A stretch of DNA of 58,916 bases from Thermodesulfobacteriota bacterium (GTDB lineage: Bacteria > Desulfobacterota > UBA8473), in assembly GCA_040757775.1 (NCBI GenBank), contig JBFLWQ010000001.1, forward strand, positions 1 to 58,916, written 5' to 3'. Within the stretch, counting starts at the first letter, position 1, and each line of letters starts with the position of its first letter. A program made the position numbers and the translations under genes. The notes below the pieces were generated by a model. It was not told the origin of the DNA, made no database searches, and saw only the letters and a list, made by a program, of their open reading frames with translations. Positions 49,426 through 58,743 of the stretch are shown here, piece by piece.

Positions 49426-50589
49426 CTACCTCCTGAATATCATATTGCATACTGTCGCAAGATCACCGCCAAGGGTATCTATCATACCTATCTTTGCCCC
49501 TTTGATCTGTCTCTCACCGCACTCTTCTCGCAGCTGCTTTACTATCTCGTAAGCCTGAGCAGCTCCGGTAGCTCCAATGGGATGTCCCTTTGCCTTCAGC
49601 CCACCTGATGGGTTTATAGGTATTTCACCTTTAATAGATGTTTTACCTTCTTCAACGGCCTGGCTACCCTTTCCGAACTCAAAAAAGCCCAGACCCTCCG
49701 ATGCAAGTATTTCTGCTATCGTAAAACAGTCATGCAACTCACAAACATCTATATCTTTTGGTCCAATTCCTGCCTGCTTATAGGATTGTTTGACGGCTGT
49801 CTCTCTTGCCTTTATCCTGGTAAAATCCTTTTGAGTATAGAGGGGACCCGCTGATCCCTGCCCCACTCCTGCGATATAAATAGGCTTCTTGGTAAGCTCT
49901 TTTGCCCTATCGGCAGAGGCAAATATCAGGGCAGCCGCCCCATCCGAGAATGGGCAGCAATCAAGTAATTGCAGAGGATCTGCAATTACAACACCAGATA
50001 AAACCTTCTCTACTGTTATCTCTTTCCTGAATTGGGCTTTAGGGTTTAACACTCCATTCTTATGATTCTTCACAGCAACCATTGCCATCTGCTCTTTCAG
50101 CTTTTGAAGAGGAATTCCATACTTCTTTGAATAAAGATGGGCTGCCATTCCGAATGCCCCTGGAAAGGTAATACCGGCAAATCCCTCATAACGGCTATCA
50201 CTCCCCATAGCAAATGTCCTGGTAGCCATGGGGGTTCCCATAGCCATCGCCTTCTCTGTTCCCCCCACTAACACTATGTCATAGAAACCAGATGCAACCC
50301 ACAGATATGCATTCCTCATTGCCACCGTAGCAGAGGCACATGCCCCTTCAAACCTTGTGGCAGGCACATTCGGTATCCCAATATCGGCTGCACACATAGG
50401 CGCCATATTCATCTGACCTTCCTCAAAATCTCCAAGAACGTTCCCCAAGAACAGCGCCTGGATGTCCTTGGGTTCCAGATTCGACTCGGTTATTGCATCC
50501 ATTGCTGCCTCTGAGAACATCTCAATTTGAGTCTTTTGTGACATCCCAAACTGAGTCATGCCAACTCCAACTACTGCTACTTCTCTCAT
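49426..50589 (-). CDS. Thiolase family protein (DUF35-linked)
   Basis: The 387-residue thiolase has the nucleophile Cys in FEGACASATVAMRNA near residue 85, CELHDCFTIAEI near 285 and the His in KGHPIGATGAAQ near 340. It probably cleaves a 3-oxoacyl-CoA as the last step of a beta-oxidation round. The gene order is hydratase, dehydrogenase, thiolase, DUF35. AGGAGG precedes the ATG. Confidence 0.93.
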   Translation of the reverse strand: MREVAVVGVGMTQFGMSQKTQIEMFSEAAMDAITESNLEPKDIQALFLGNVLGDFEEGQMNMAPMCAADIGIPNVPATRFEGACASATVAMRNAYLWVASGFYDIVLVGGTEKAMAMGTPMATRTFAMGSDSRYEGFAGITFPGAFGMAAHLYSKKYGIPLQKLKEQMAMVAVKNHKNGVLNPKAQFRKEITVEKVLSGVVIADPLQLLDCCPFSDGAAALIFASADRAKELTKKPIYIAGVGQGSAGPLYTQKDFTRIKARETAVKQSYKQAGIGPKDIDVCELHDCFTIAEILASEGLGFFEFGKGSQAVEEGKTSIKGEIPINPSGGLKAKGHPIGATGAAQAYEIVKQLREECGERQIKGAKIGMIDTLGGDLATVCNMIFRR

Positions 50590-50621
50590 CTTAAATCCTC
50601 CTACCAGAACATTCTAATGTT

Positions 50622-51785
50622 TTACAGCAGAGTATTAGCGATAACTACTCTTTGAATCTGATTCGTACCCTCATAGAGCTGGGTTATCTTTGCATCCCTC
50701 ATCATCCGTTCTACAGGATACTCTCTTATATAGCCATATCCACCAAGAACTTGAATGGCATCTACAGTGACTTTCATGGCCGTATCAGAAGCAAAATTCT
50801 TTGACATGGATGAAAATCGAATGACCTCAGCAGGCAATCTGCTCATATCCTTAGCCTGCTTTTCAAGTAATGATGCTGTTTTGTATAAAAGCTGCCTTGC
50901 TGCCTCTACCTGAGTCGTCATATCAGCCAGCATAAACTGTATACCCTGAAAGGTAGTGATAGGTTTGCCAAATTGCTTTCTCTCCTTCGCATATCCAATA
51001 GCATAGTCAAGGGCACCCTGGGCTATGCCAAGGGCCTGAGCAGCTATACCCGGTCGGGAGAAATCCAGCGTCTTCATACAGATTGCAAATCCCATCCCTT
51101 CGTCACCGAGAAGGTTCGCAGCCGGTATCCTGCAGTCCTCAAAGATTAGTTCTGTTGTATCACTCCCCCTAATCCCCAATTTTTTCTCGTGCTTGCCGAC
51201 GGAAAATCCGGGGGACCCCTTTTCAACGATAAAAGCACTCAAAGCTCTGGAAGACTTTTCTGTATTGGGGTCTGTCTTGGCAAAGACAGAGTAAACATTT
51301 GCAATACCGCCGTTTGTAATAAATATCTTGGTGCCATTCAGGATGTATGCATCTCCGTCTTTTACTGCCCTTGTCTGAATACTTCCCACATCGGAACCTG
51401 CACCTGGCTCGGTTATAGCACATGCACTAAGGTGTTCTCCGCTGGCTATTTTTGGAAGAAACTTTTGTTTCTGTTCCTCACTACCCCCTAAAAGGATTGG
51501 CAGCAAACCCAATTCCTGAACAGCAGGGATAAGTCCGGTACTTGCGCATGCCTTCGATAACTCTTCAATAATGATACACAATGCCAGGGGACCTGATCCC
51601 ATACCACCGTATGCCTCGGGGACATCGGCACCCATAAGGGCGTTTTCCTTGAGGAGTTCTAAAATATCCCACGGGTATTCTTCTGTCTCATCTATTTCGG
51701 CTGCCCTGGGAGCAACCTTATCCACCGCTAGTTTCCTTACTGTCTGGCGGATCATCTCTTGTTCTTCAGTCAGATCGTATTGCAT
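50622..51785 (-). CDS. Acyl-CoA dehydrogenase
   Basis: The 387-residue flavoenzyme has ACAITEPGAGSDVGSIQT, IFITNGGIANVYSV and the catalytic Glu in ITQLYEGTNQIQRVV near the C-terminus, as in short- and medium-chain butyryl-CoA-type dehydrogenases. It lies between enoyl-CoA hydratase and thiolase genes with gaps of 41 and 32 bases, forming a beta-oxidation operon. An AAAGGAGG site precedes the ATG. Chain-length specificity cannot be set from sequence. Confidence 0.94.
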   Translation of the reverse strand: MQYDLTEEQEMIRQTVRKLAVDKVAPRAAEIDETEEYPWDILELLKENALMGADVPEAYGGMGSGPLALCIIIEELSKACASTGLIPAVQELGLLPILLGGSEEQKQKFLPKIASGEHLSACAITEPGAGSDVGSIQTRAVKDGDAYILNGTKIFITNGGIANVYSVFAKTDPNTEKSSRALSAFIVEKGSPGFSVGKHEKKLGIRGSDTTELIFEDCRIPAANLLGDEGMGFAICMKTLDFSRPGIAAQALGIAQGALDYAIGYAKERKQFGKPITTFQGIQFMLADMTTQVEAARQLLYKTASLLEKQAKDMSRLPAEVIRFSSMSKNFASDTAMKVTVDAIQVLGGYGYIREYPVERMMRDAKITQLYEGTNQIQRVVIANTLL

Positions 51786-51826
51786 TTTTCCCCTCCTTTG
51801 CGGCTATTGGGTAATCCATCTGCCTA

Positions 51827-52606
51827 TTATCTTCCCTTGAATTGTGCCTTACGCTTCTCTAGAAATGCCTTTGCCCCTTCCTTTTGATCTTCAGTTTTAA
51901 AGAGTTCGCCAAAGAGTTTTCTCTCTAATTTCTGACCTTCGTTAAGGGTCATATTAACACCTTCATCTATAGCCTTTTTAGCATACTTTATAGCTACAGG
52001 ACCTTTCTCCATAATCTTCTTTGCCATATTCTTTGCCTCTGAAACGGTTTCTCCTTTTGGGGCTACCCTATCCACAAGGCCGATTTCTTTTGCCTCAGAG
52101 GCACTTATCATGTCGCCGGTAAATATGAGTTCCTTCGCCTTACCTTTCGATACCAATCTTGGAAGCCTCTGGGTACCGCCTGCACCCGGAATAACGCCCA
52201 GGTTTACCTCTGGTTGTCCAAACTTTGCACTCTCAGAGGCAATCCTGATATCACATGCCATAGCCAGTTCGCAGCCTCCCCCCAGAGCCATACCATTAAC
52301 TGCACAGATAACCACTTTCTCAAGACCCTCGATTTTGTCAAAAACCCCCTGGAGTTCCTGAGAAAACCTCTCACCCTCTTTTTGTCCCAGTTGAGGGAAC
52401 AGACTTATATCCGCTCCCGCCACAAAGATCTTCTCCCCTGCCCCGGTTAGTACAACGGTTTTTACATCCTCATTCTTTGCCAATTCATCAAAAACCTCGT
52501 CCAGTTCACAGGTGGTCTTTTTATCCAGTGCATTCGCCGGCGGATGGTTAATAGTAACAACAGCTATACCCTCTTCGACCGCATAACTCACAAATTCCCG
52601 ACCCAT
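51827..52606 (-). CDS. Enoyl-CoA hydratase (crotonase family)
   Basis: The 259-residue crotonase has the oxyanion-hole segment VAGADISLFPQL near residue 63 and NGMALGGGCELAMACDI near 105. Both catalytic Glu positions are present, in the GGGCELAMA and QPEVNLGVIPGAGGT stretches. It should add water to a trans-2-enoyl-CoA to form the S-3-hydroxyacyl-CoA. It lies 29 bases after the dienoyl-CoA reductase-like gene and 41 before an acyl-CoA dehydrogenase. AAGGAGGG precedes the ATG. Confidence 0.94.
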   Translation of the reverse strand: MGREFVSYAVEEGIAVVTINHPPANALDKKTTCELDEVFDELAKNEDVKTVVLTGAGEKIFVAGADISLFPQLGQKEGERFSQELQGVFDKIEGLEKVVICAVNGMALGGGCELAMACDIRIASESAKFGQPEVNLGVIPGAGGTQRLPRLVSKGKAKELIFTGDMISASEAKEIGLVDRVAPKGETVSEAKNMAKKIMEKGPVAIKYAKKAIDEGVNMTLNEGQKLERKLFGELFKTEDQKEGAKAFLEKRKAQFKGR

Positions 52607-52635
52607 TATTTACCCTCCTTCTTAGGTTATTTCCC

Positions 52636-54636
52636 TCATATCTGTCTGCCAATAACTGCCCCTTCGTATATTGCGTCTAAAGCCTTCCTTGGTTCTTTGC
52701 AATCGCCAATGGCATAAAGCTCCTTTACCTCTCCCTGCAACTCGTTAAAGAGTTTATTGTCCGACTCTGAACCAACAGCAAGCACTATGGTATCAGCCTC
52801 TAACAACTCCTGATAGTCTCCCTTTTTGATCTTCACCCCGTTTTCTGTTATCTCTTCAACCTTTGCCTCAGTTACTATATTAATACCATGATTCTTTAGC
52901 CGCTTTCTCATTACCCAGAGGGACGTCTTACCTATATCCCTGCCGATCTTTTTAAACATCTCGACAATTGTTATATCCTTCCCTCTTCTGGTTAAAGATA
53001 CAGCAGTTTCAGGGTCCAAGGCACCATAGGAACTTAAGAATACAGCAGCATCAGGGGTAACAGTACCCTTCGTGGCTAAAAAGAGGGCTGTTTCACACCC
53101 AATTGCCCCTCCGCCTGCAATTACGATTCTTTTCCCTATTCTTGCCCTTCCTGCAAGGACTTCTTTGGCTGTGAAAACATTATCACGCTTTATTCCGGGG
53201 ATATCAGGCAGTTTGGGTGATGCACCGGTCGAAATTACTACAGCACCAGGTTTCAAGTTTTTAACCATTGACTGAGTTACATCTTTTTCAAGGAATAGCT
53301 TTACATTCAGCTTTTCCAATTGTCTTGAAAAATATCTGGTTATATTTTCGAATTCCTCTTTCCCGGGAGGAACAGCAGCGAAATTCAACTGACCGCCAAG
53401 TGCTTCTCTACTCTCATATAGTGAAACATCATGGCCTCTGAGACCCAATACTCTTGCCGCCTCCATACCCCCGGGGCCTCCTCCAATTACCATAACCTTC
53501 TTCTTCCTGCCGGCTGGTCTTATCTCGAACTCCTTCTCCCTTCCAACGCTTGGATTCAGCATACAGGTGACAGGTTTAAGAGAAAATACATTATCAAAAC
53601 AACCCTGATGGCAGGCTACACACTTCCTAATCTCTTCATATCTTCCTTCCCTCGCCTTATTGGGAAACTCCGGGTCAGCAAGAAGTGGCCTTCCAATCGC
53701 CACAAAATCTGCTATCCCATCACTCAGTATCTTTTCTGCAAATATCGGATCATTAATCCTCCCTGAGCCAATAACCGGAATCTCCACCTCCTCTTTAATC
53801 CCTCTGGCAAGATACAGGAAAGCACCATGGGGGACTGAACCTGTGGTTAAAGGCACATCTGTTTCGTGACCACCCCCTGTTACACTTATCGCATCTATCC
53901 CTGCCTTTTCGAGCTCCCTTGCGATAACCTTCCCCTCTTTCAGAGTATTGCCTCCGTCCAGAAACTCGTCTGCTGAAATTCTGCATATCAGGGGATAATC
54001 CCTTCCTGCCTCTTTTCTTGTTTGCTCAATTATTTCCAGGAGGAATCTCAATCTGTTTTCTATCTCACCCCCGTATTGATCTATCCTTTTATTACTAACA
54101 GGCGATAAAAATTCCCTTATAAGATAACCGGAACAACAGTTAAATTCGACGGCATCAAAGCCTGCTTCCTGTGCCCTCTTAACTGCCTGGGCAAAGCAAG
54201 TAACAATTTCCTTAATCTCTGATATTGATAGTTCTCTTGGGATTTCTCCGGTAAGATTAGACAAAACAGCAGAAGCAGATATTGGTTGCTCCCCTATAAG
54301 TGACGAGGGGGCATATTTACCCCCATGATATATTTGAATGCCGATCTTAGCTCCATGTTTATGCACAGAACTGGTCAATTTTTTTAAACCTGGGATGAAT
54401 TTGTCCTCAGCAATACTAAGGAGGGTTGGCATACTTCTGCCTCTCGGCTCAATATACCCCCCTGCAGATATAATCAGCCCCACCCCTCCTTTTGCCCTTT
54501 CAATGAAGAAATCTATCATTCTCTGGGTAACAGATTCATTATCCGTATAATTCAAACCCATTGCAGGCATAATGATTCTGTTTTTTAATTCCATATTACC
54601 GATACGGGCTTTCTCGAATAATTTGTCCACCAACAT
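52636..54636 (-). CDS. 2,4-dienoyl-CoA reductase-like NADH:flavin oxidoreductase
   Basis: The 666-residue protein joins an Old-Yellow-Enzyme FMN barrel (about 1-340) to a 4Fe-4S site (CVACHQGC, then CMLNP after a spacer) and a FAD/NAD module (IGGGPGGMEAAR near 388). It probably removes a double bond from a dienoyl- or enoyl-CoA, or acts on a cyclic enone, carrying electrons NADH-FAD-FeS-FMN. An insert near residue 530, LATKGTVTPDAAVFL, lengthens the FAD module. The ATG 54636 has AAAGGA very close; a GTG two codons on is better spaced. It is in the operon between the mutase and hydratase genes. Confidence 0.9.
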   Translation of the reverse strand: MLVDKLFEKARIGNMELKNRIIMPAMGLNYTDNESVTQRMIDFFIERAKGGVGLIISAGGYIEPRGRSMPTLLSIAEDKFIPGLKKLTSSVHKHGAKIGIQIYHGGKYAPSSLIGEQPISASAVLSNLTGEIPRELSISEIKEIVTCFAQAVKRAQEAGFDAVEFNCCSGYLIREFLSPVSNKRIDQYGGEIENRLRFLLEIIEQTRKEAGRDYPLICRISADEFLDGGNTLKEGKVIARELEKAGIDAISVTGGGHETDVPLTTGSVPHGAFLYLARGIKEEVEIPVIGSGRINDPIFAEKILSDGIADFVAIGRPLLADPEFPNKAREGRYEEIRKCVACHQGCFDNVFSLKPVTCMLNPSVGREKEFEIRPAGRKKKVMVIGGGPGGMEAARVLGLRGHDVSLYESREALGGQLNFAAVPPGKEEFENITRYFSRQLEKLNVKLFLEKDVTQSMVKNLKPGAVVISTGASPKLPDIPGIKRDNVFTAKEVLAGRARIGKRIVIAGGGAIGCETALFLATKGTVTPDAAVFLSSYGALDPETAVSLTRRGKDITIVEMFKKIGRDIGKTSLWVMRKRLKNHGINIVTEAKVEEITENGVKIKKGDYQELLEADTIVLAVGSESDNKLFNELQGEVKELYAIGDCKEPRKALDAIYEGAVIGRQI

Positions 54637-54687
54637 TCCTTTACATAAAAACCCCTTCTCCCCGAAAGCAAGAAAGAGGCTTCCTCA

Positions 54688-56349
54688 TCAAAAGGGTGAG
54701 CTCAATACCCCCATTGTATCATAATGATAACCGAATGCCTCTCTTATTGTCCCATTTATCTCACCGATAGTTGCATATGCCTTCACTGCATCTATTATAA
54801 AGGGGAGAAGGTTTTCCCCTGATCTCTTCTCTGCTACTTTCCCAAGCTGCATCAGGGTCTCTTTCAACTTTTCGTTATCCCTGGTCTTCCTCAACTTCCT
54901 GATGCCTTCAATCTGGGTCTTTGCTGCTTCACCCGAAATCTTATGGACAGCACCTTCTATGTCCTCTTCAGGTGGTATTATGAACTCATTCACCCCAACA
55001 ACTATCCTATCCTTGCTGTCTATCTCCTTCTGGTATTTGTATGCTGCTTTTTCTATCTCATTATCCAGCCATTTGCTATCCATGGCAGCGGTTATCCCAC
55101 CCATCTCTTCAATCTCATTGATTATCCTGGTAGCCTCCTCCTCTATCATATTCGTGAGGTTTTCAATATAGTAGGAACCTGCCAGAGGATCGGCCACATT
55201 GACTACACCTGTTTCATAAGCAAGAACCTGCTGGGTTCTGAGGGCTATCCTGTGAGCCTCTTCAGTAGGCAGAGCTATTGGCTCGTCATAAGAACAGCAG
55301 TGTAAAGACTGGACTCCGCTGAGAACAGCTGCCAGCGCCTCGTAAGCAACCCGAATGATATTATTCATGGGCTGCTGGGGAACCAGTGAACAGCCAGCAG
55401 TATGAACCCCGAACCTGAATTTCATCGACCCTGGATCCTTTGCCTGAAATTTCTCCTTCATTATCTTTGCCCAAAGCCTTCTTGCCGCTCTCAGCTTAGC
55501 TATTTCCTCAAAAAAGTCTATGTGAGAAGAACAATAAAATGCCATCCTGGGGGTAAATTCATCTATTTTCAGCCCTCGCTTCAGGACCGCCCTGATGTAT
55601 GCTATTGCCATAGAAAACCCAAATCCGATCTCCTGACAGGCATTTATCCCTGTTTCCCTCAGGTCGTATAAATTCACATTTGTCGTATACCAATTGGGCA
55701 TATTTTTCGTACAGTATTCTATTATATCAACTGCCGACTGAAGGCAGAGGTCCGTATGGGCTGTGTTGGGAGCATACCCGCAGTACCGACCTTTTAAGGG
55801 TTCATTTTGAATGGTTCCCCTTACCCTGGATATATCAACCCCTCTCTTCTCTGCAAGGGCTATATATTGAGCCAGCACGATGGGGGCAGTACATGTGGAA
55901 ACAACTATGGATACACTGACTTTATCGATGGGTATCCCTTCCATGAGAGTCTCCATATCCTTCAGGGAAGAGAGAGGAACACCAATAACTCCGATCTCTC
56001 CTTCTGCCGATGGATGGTCAGAGTCTATCCCGAGGGCAGTAGGCAGATCATTGATAAAATTCAAACCACTCTGTCCTTCCTCTGTCAGATATTTAAGCCT
56101 CTTGTTTGTATCTGCAGGGGTCCCAAACCCGCAAAGCTCCCGCTTGGTCCAGACCCTGCCCCTGAACATGTCTGAATGGATACCTCTTGTGTAGGGATAA
56201 TCACCAGGATTACCTATATCTTTGGAATAGTCAATTCCACTGAGGTCCTCAGGGGTATAAACTTCTTTCACAGGAAAACCGGACCAGGTCTTTAAGCGTT
56301 TCGCCCCTTCGTAATACGCCTTTTCTAACTTCTCAAACTTGTCCTCCAT
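54688..56349 (-). CDS. Second methylmalonyl-CoA-mutase-like large subunit
   Basis: The 553-residue protein is a close paralogue of the one at 1947-3611, with the same RGIHSDMFRGR, GTIQN and SLHCCSYDEP landmarks and the same Phe and Asp (NLYDLRE) replacements. It differs at the active-site loop (INDLPTALG for IFDLPTNFG), so its substrate may differ. No B12 subunit is adjacent; it must borrow one, perhaps that at 3684-4103. ATG 56349 is chosen because AGGAGGT precedes it by eight bases; the open frame from 56379 adds ten residues. It sits in the island operon just upstream of the dienoyl-CoA reductase-like gene. Confidence 0.9.
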   Translation of the reverse strand: MEDKFEKLEKAYYEGAKRLKTWSGFPVKEVYTPEDLSGIDYSKDIGNPGDYPYTRGIHSDMFRGRVWTKRELCGFGTPADTNKRLKYLTEEGQSGLNFINDLPTALGIDSDHPSAEGEIGVIGVPLSSLKDMETLMEGIPIDKVSVSIVVSTCTAPIVLAQYIALAEKRGVDISRVRGTIQNEPLKGRYCGYAPNTAHTDLCLQSAVDIIEYCTKNMPNWYTTNVNLYDLRETGINACQEIGFGFSMAIAYIRAVLKRGLKIDEFTPRMAFYCSSHIDFFEEIAKLRAARRLWAKIMKEKFQAKDPGSMKFRFGVHTAGCSLVPQQPMNNIIRVAYEALAAVLSGVQSLHCCSYDEPIALPTEEAHRIALRTQQVLAYETGVVNVADPLAGSYYIENLTNMIEEEATRIINEIEEMGGITAAMDSKWLDNEIEKAAYKYQKEIDSKDRIVVGVNEFIIPPEEDIEGAVHKISGEAAKTQIEGIRKLRKTRDNEKLKETLMQLGKVAEKRSGENLLPFIIDAVKAYATIGEINGTIREAFGYHYDTMGVLSSPF

Positions 56350-56501
56350 ATATAATGACCTCCTGGGAGTTAATGCCACCTACCAAAAACCTTTACCGTA
56401 CCTCACTGTAACTAACTCATCAGTTCAATAATAAAGCGCAACATCTATCCCTCCCTTCCTTTAGTCTTGTGTTAAGGGTGTCACAGTATCTTCTCTGGTT
56501 T

Positions 56502-57707
56502 TCAATCCTTGAAAGCTGGTTCTCTAAAGTCAGTAATCGGGATAAAAGTCTGATTCTTTACGTCTACTTTATACAATTTGCTCATCGTTCCGCCTTTATG
56601 ATTATTCTTGCTGTAACTTATGGGCGCCGAAATTTCACCGGTACTAAAGTTTTTAAAGGTTTCATAACCCTCTACCAGAGTATCAGGACTTAGGTTTTTG
56701 CCTGCCCTTTTTAGCCCCTCTGCACAGATCAGTGCAGTGAGCCACCCCTGGCTGTAACTTCTTATCATCCACTTCGTCCCAGGATGATATTTCGTAGTAA
56801 TCTTTCTCAGTTGAGCCATTCCAGGGGTATTATCACTCCAGTAACCGATGGGGCTTGTCGCCAAAGCATCCTTCATGGCATCTCCAACAACTTTTATATT
56901 CTCCTCGTCACTCACATAAAATGTCCCAAAGACCTTGCTTCTTAAAGAATATCTCTTTGCAGCCTGAAAGAAGCAAAGAACAGCACCAACGGCATTATGA
57001 AGGATTATATAATCCGGATCTGATTTCTTTAAAGTCAAGACCTGGGGGGTTGCATCGATCTCGGTGAAGTTAATTACTGCTTTACTACTCAATTTTAAGT
57101 TATAGTTTGTAAGATACTCTTCTGTGGCCCGCAAGCCGTTTTTACCGAATTCATTGTCTGCATAGACAAAGGCTATGCTGGGGTTTTTTGCCTTCAGATC
57201 CTTCACGATATAGTCTACGCAAAGCTTTATCGTGTCATCATAACTCGCCGTTGGTGTGAATACGTATTTTCTAACTGGACTTACCAGTCCGTCTGCAAGG
57301 CTTACGGGTATTACAGGGACCTTATGCTTCTCAATCTGGCTCAGAAGGGCAAATGCCTGACCTGTCCCTCCGATAAAGAGAAGGGACAGAACTGCATCTC
57401 TAAAGATCAGTTTCTTAAAACCAGCGATAGCACCGGGAATTGTATAATGATCATCCTCAACAATGAGCTTTATTTTCCTGCCATTGATCCCCCCTTTATC
57501 ATTGATATTTTGAAATAATGTTTTTGTTGCCTTGGTATAGGGGATACCAACGGGGGCAGCCACTCCCGTCTGGTCCCCAATTAAACCAATCTTTATGGTG
57601 TCATCCGATACACCTCTGACATCTCCTGCATAACCCTGCCTCGTACCAATACATAGGACGCAAATTACTGTCAACATAACTAAAAAAATGGTCAACAATC
57701 TTGTCAT
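56502..57707 (-). CDS. ABC transporter periplasmic binding protein, branched-chain amino acid type
   Basis: The 401-residue protein has a signal peptide (about residues 3-27, ending QGYAGD) and a type-I periplasmic binding fold (IKIGLIGDQTGVAAPVG). It also has GGINGRKIKLIVEDD and a C-terminal lobe with SPDTLVEGYETF. Family ligands include branched-chain amino acids, amides and aromatic acids. No permease or ATPase gene is visible, so it may feed another complex. Location in the island suggests it binds the pathway substrate. ATG 57707 follows AAAGGAGA; the frame from 57731 adds eight residues across that site. Confidence 0.9.
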   Translation of the reverse strand: MTRLLTIFLVMLTVICVLCIGTRQGYAGDVRGVSDDTIKIGLIGDQTGVAAPVGIPYTKATKTLFQNINDKGGINGRKIKLIVEDDHYTIPGAIAGFKKLIFRDAVLSLLFIGGTGQAFALLSQIEKHKVPVIPVSLADGLVSPVRKYVFTPTASYDDTIKLCVDYIVKDLKAKNPSIAFVYADNEFGKNGLRATEEYLTNYNLKLSSKAVINFTEIDATPQVLTLKKSDPDYIILHNAVGAVLCFFQAAKRYSLRSKVFGTFYVSDEENIKVVGDAMKDALATSPIGYWSDNTPGMAQLRKITTKYHPGTKWMIRSYSQGWLTALICAEGLKRAGKNLSPDTLVEGYETFKNFSTGEISAPISYSKNNHKGGTMSKLYKVDVKNQTFIPITDFREPAFKD

Positions 57708-57779
57708 GTTTCTCTCCTTTAAATGTAGCACTCAATAGCCGCTGGACTTATAACTTATAAATTATTAGATTCCCCTTAC

Positions 57780-58526
57780 TTACATAATAATCCCGCCATC
57801 AACCATTAATACCTGCCCGGTTACATAGCGGGCATCGTCAGAAGCCAGGAATGCAGCAACAAGTGCTACGTCTTCAGGCTGACCAAACCTTCCCAGAGGA
57901 ATCTCAGAAATGAATTTCTCCCTGAACTTTGGGTTTGTTCTGATTACTTCTGTCATAGCCGTTTCAATAACCCCAGGTGCTACCGCATTAACATTAATTC
58001 CATATTTGGCAAGCTCTCTCGCTGCTGATTTTGTGATCCCAATCACCCCAGCCTTTGCAGCTCCATAGTTAATCTGTCCCATTGTCCCTCTTACACCTGC
58101 TACCGAGGTAACATTAACGATCTTTCCGTACTTTCTTTCCATCATATGTGGAGCAACTGCTCGAATACAGTTGTAAACCCCTGTTAAATTTACACTTATA
58201 ACCTGATCCCATTCTTCCTGTGTCATTTTGTGAAGCATGGCAGTCCTCGTAATGCCCGCATTATTAACAAGTATATCCACCTTGCCAAACTTCTCTATGG
58301 CTGTATCTATGAGCTTTTGAGCCTCTTCCCTGCTGTTAACACCGGCTTTTACAGCAATTGCCCTTTTGCCTATTCCTTCAATCTCTTTTACTACATTATT
58401 AGCATTATCCACATTCACATCATTTACCACAACACTGGCACCCTGTTTTGCAAATTCTAAAGCATACGCCCTTCCAAGCCCCTGTCCTGCACCTGTAACA
58501 ACAGCCACTTTCCCTTCCAGTCTCAT
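57780..58526 (-). CDS. Short-chain dehydrogenase/reductase, FabG-like
   Basis: The 248-residue enzyme has TGAGQGLGRAYA near residue 12, NNAG near 88, catalytic Ser in NVTSVAGVRGTMGQ near 140, YGAAKAG with Tyr and Lys near 152, and the end VTGQVLMVDGG. It is a 3-oxoacyl reductase or 3-hydroxyacyl dehydrogenase; in this operon the oxidative direction is likely. GGAGGT lies upstream of the ATG. A dispersed repeat lies between it and the partial dehydrogenase gene upstream. Confidence 0.92.
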   Translation of the reverse strand: MRLEGKVAVVTGAGQGLGRAYALEFAKQGASVVVNDVNVDNANNVVKEIEGIGKRAIAVKAGVNSREEAQKLIDTAIEKFGKVDILVNNAGITRTAMLHKMTQEEWDQVISVNLTGVYNCIRAVAPHMMERKYGKIVNVTSVAGVRGTMGQINYGAAKAGVIGITKSAARELAKYGINVNAVAPGVIETAMTEVIRTNPKFREKFISEIPLGRFGQPEDVALVAAFLASDDARYVTGQVLMVDGGIIM

Positions 58527-58548
58527 TTTACTACCTCCTTATTGTAAT

Positions 58549-58572
58549 TCAACTCCTATCGGCTAAAGCCGA
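58549..58572. repeat. Dispersed repeat with ATCGGCTAAAGCC core, copy 3
   Basis: TCAACT, then TCGGCTAAAGCCGA hairpin, as at 15717-15743 and 24027-24052. This copy lies in an intergenic gap and not in a gene end. Confidence 0.65.
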
Positions 58573-58580
58573 CAGCTTGA

Positions 58581-58632
58581 GGCAACCCCCCTCCCCCCCT
58601 TTGCCAAAGGGGAGAGTGAAGGGGGGGTTACC
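58581..58632. repeat. C-rich/G-rich inverted repeat
   Basis: GGCAACCCCCC at the left and GGGGGGGTTACC at the right pair with one mismatch, and CCCCTTTG/CAAAGGGG pair inside. It is a stable hairpin in the gap before the SDR gene, of a type common as a dispersed repeat. Confidence 0.55.
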
Positions 58633-58683
58633 TCTGTGCCTTTGTCACTTTGTGTCTCTATCCCATATACAAAATCAAACTAA

Positions 58684-58736
58684 AGTCTTTCCGCCTCATG
58701 CGGAAGGGTTTTTATCCCATTCACCGAGGGAGACAA
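58684..58736. repeat. 53-base dispersed repeat, copy 2
   Basis: It matches 15871-15923 over its whole length at about 47 of 53 positions, including the near-palindrome TTCCGCCTCATGCGGAA and the following T-run. It ends eight bases from the stop of the minus-strand dehydrogenase. Confidence 0.7.
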
Positions 58737-58743
58737 TAATTAT

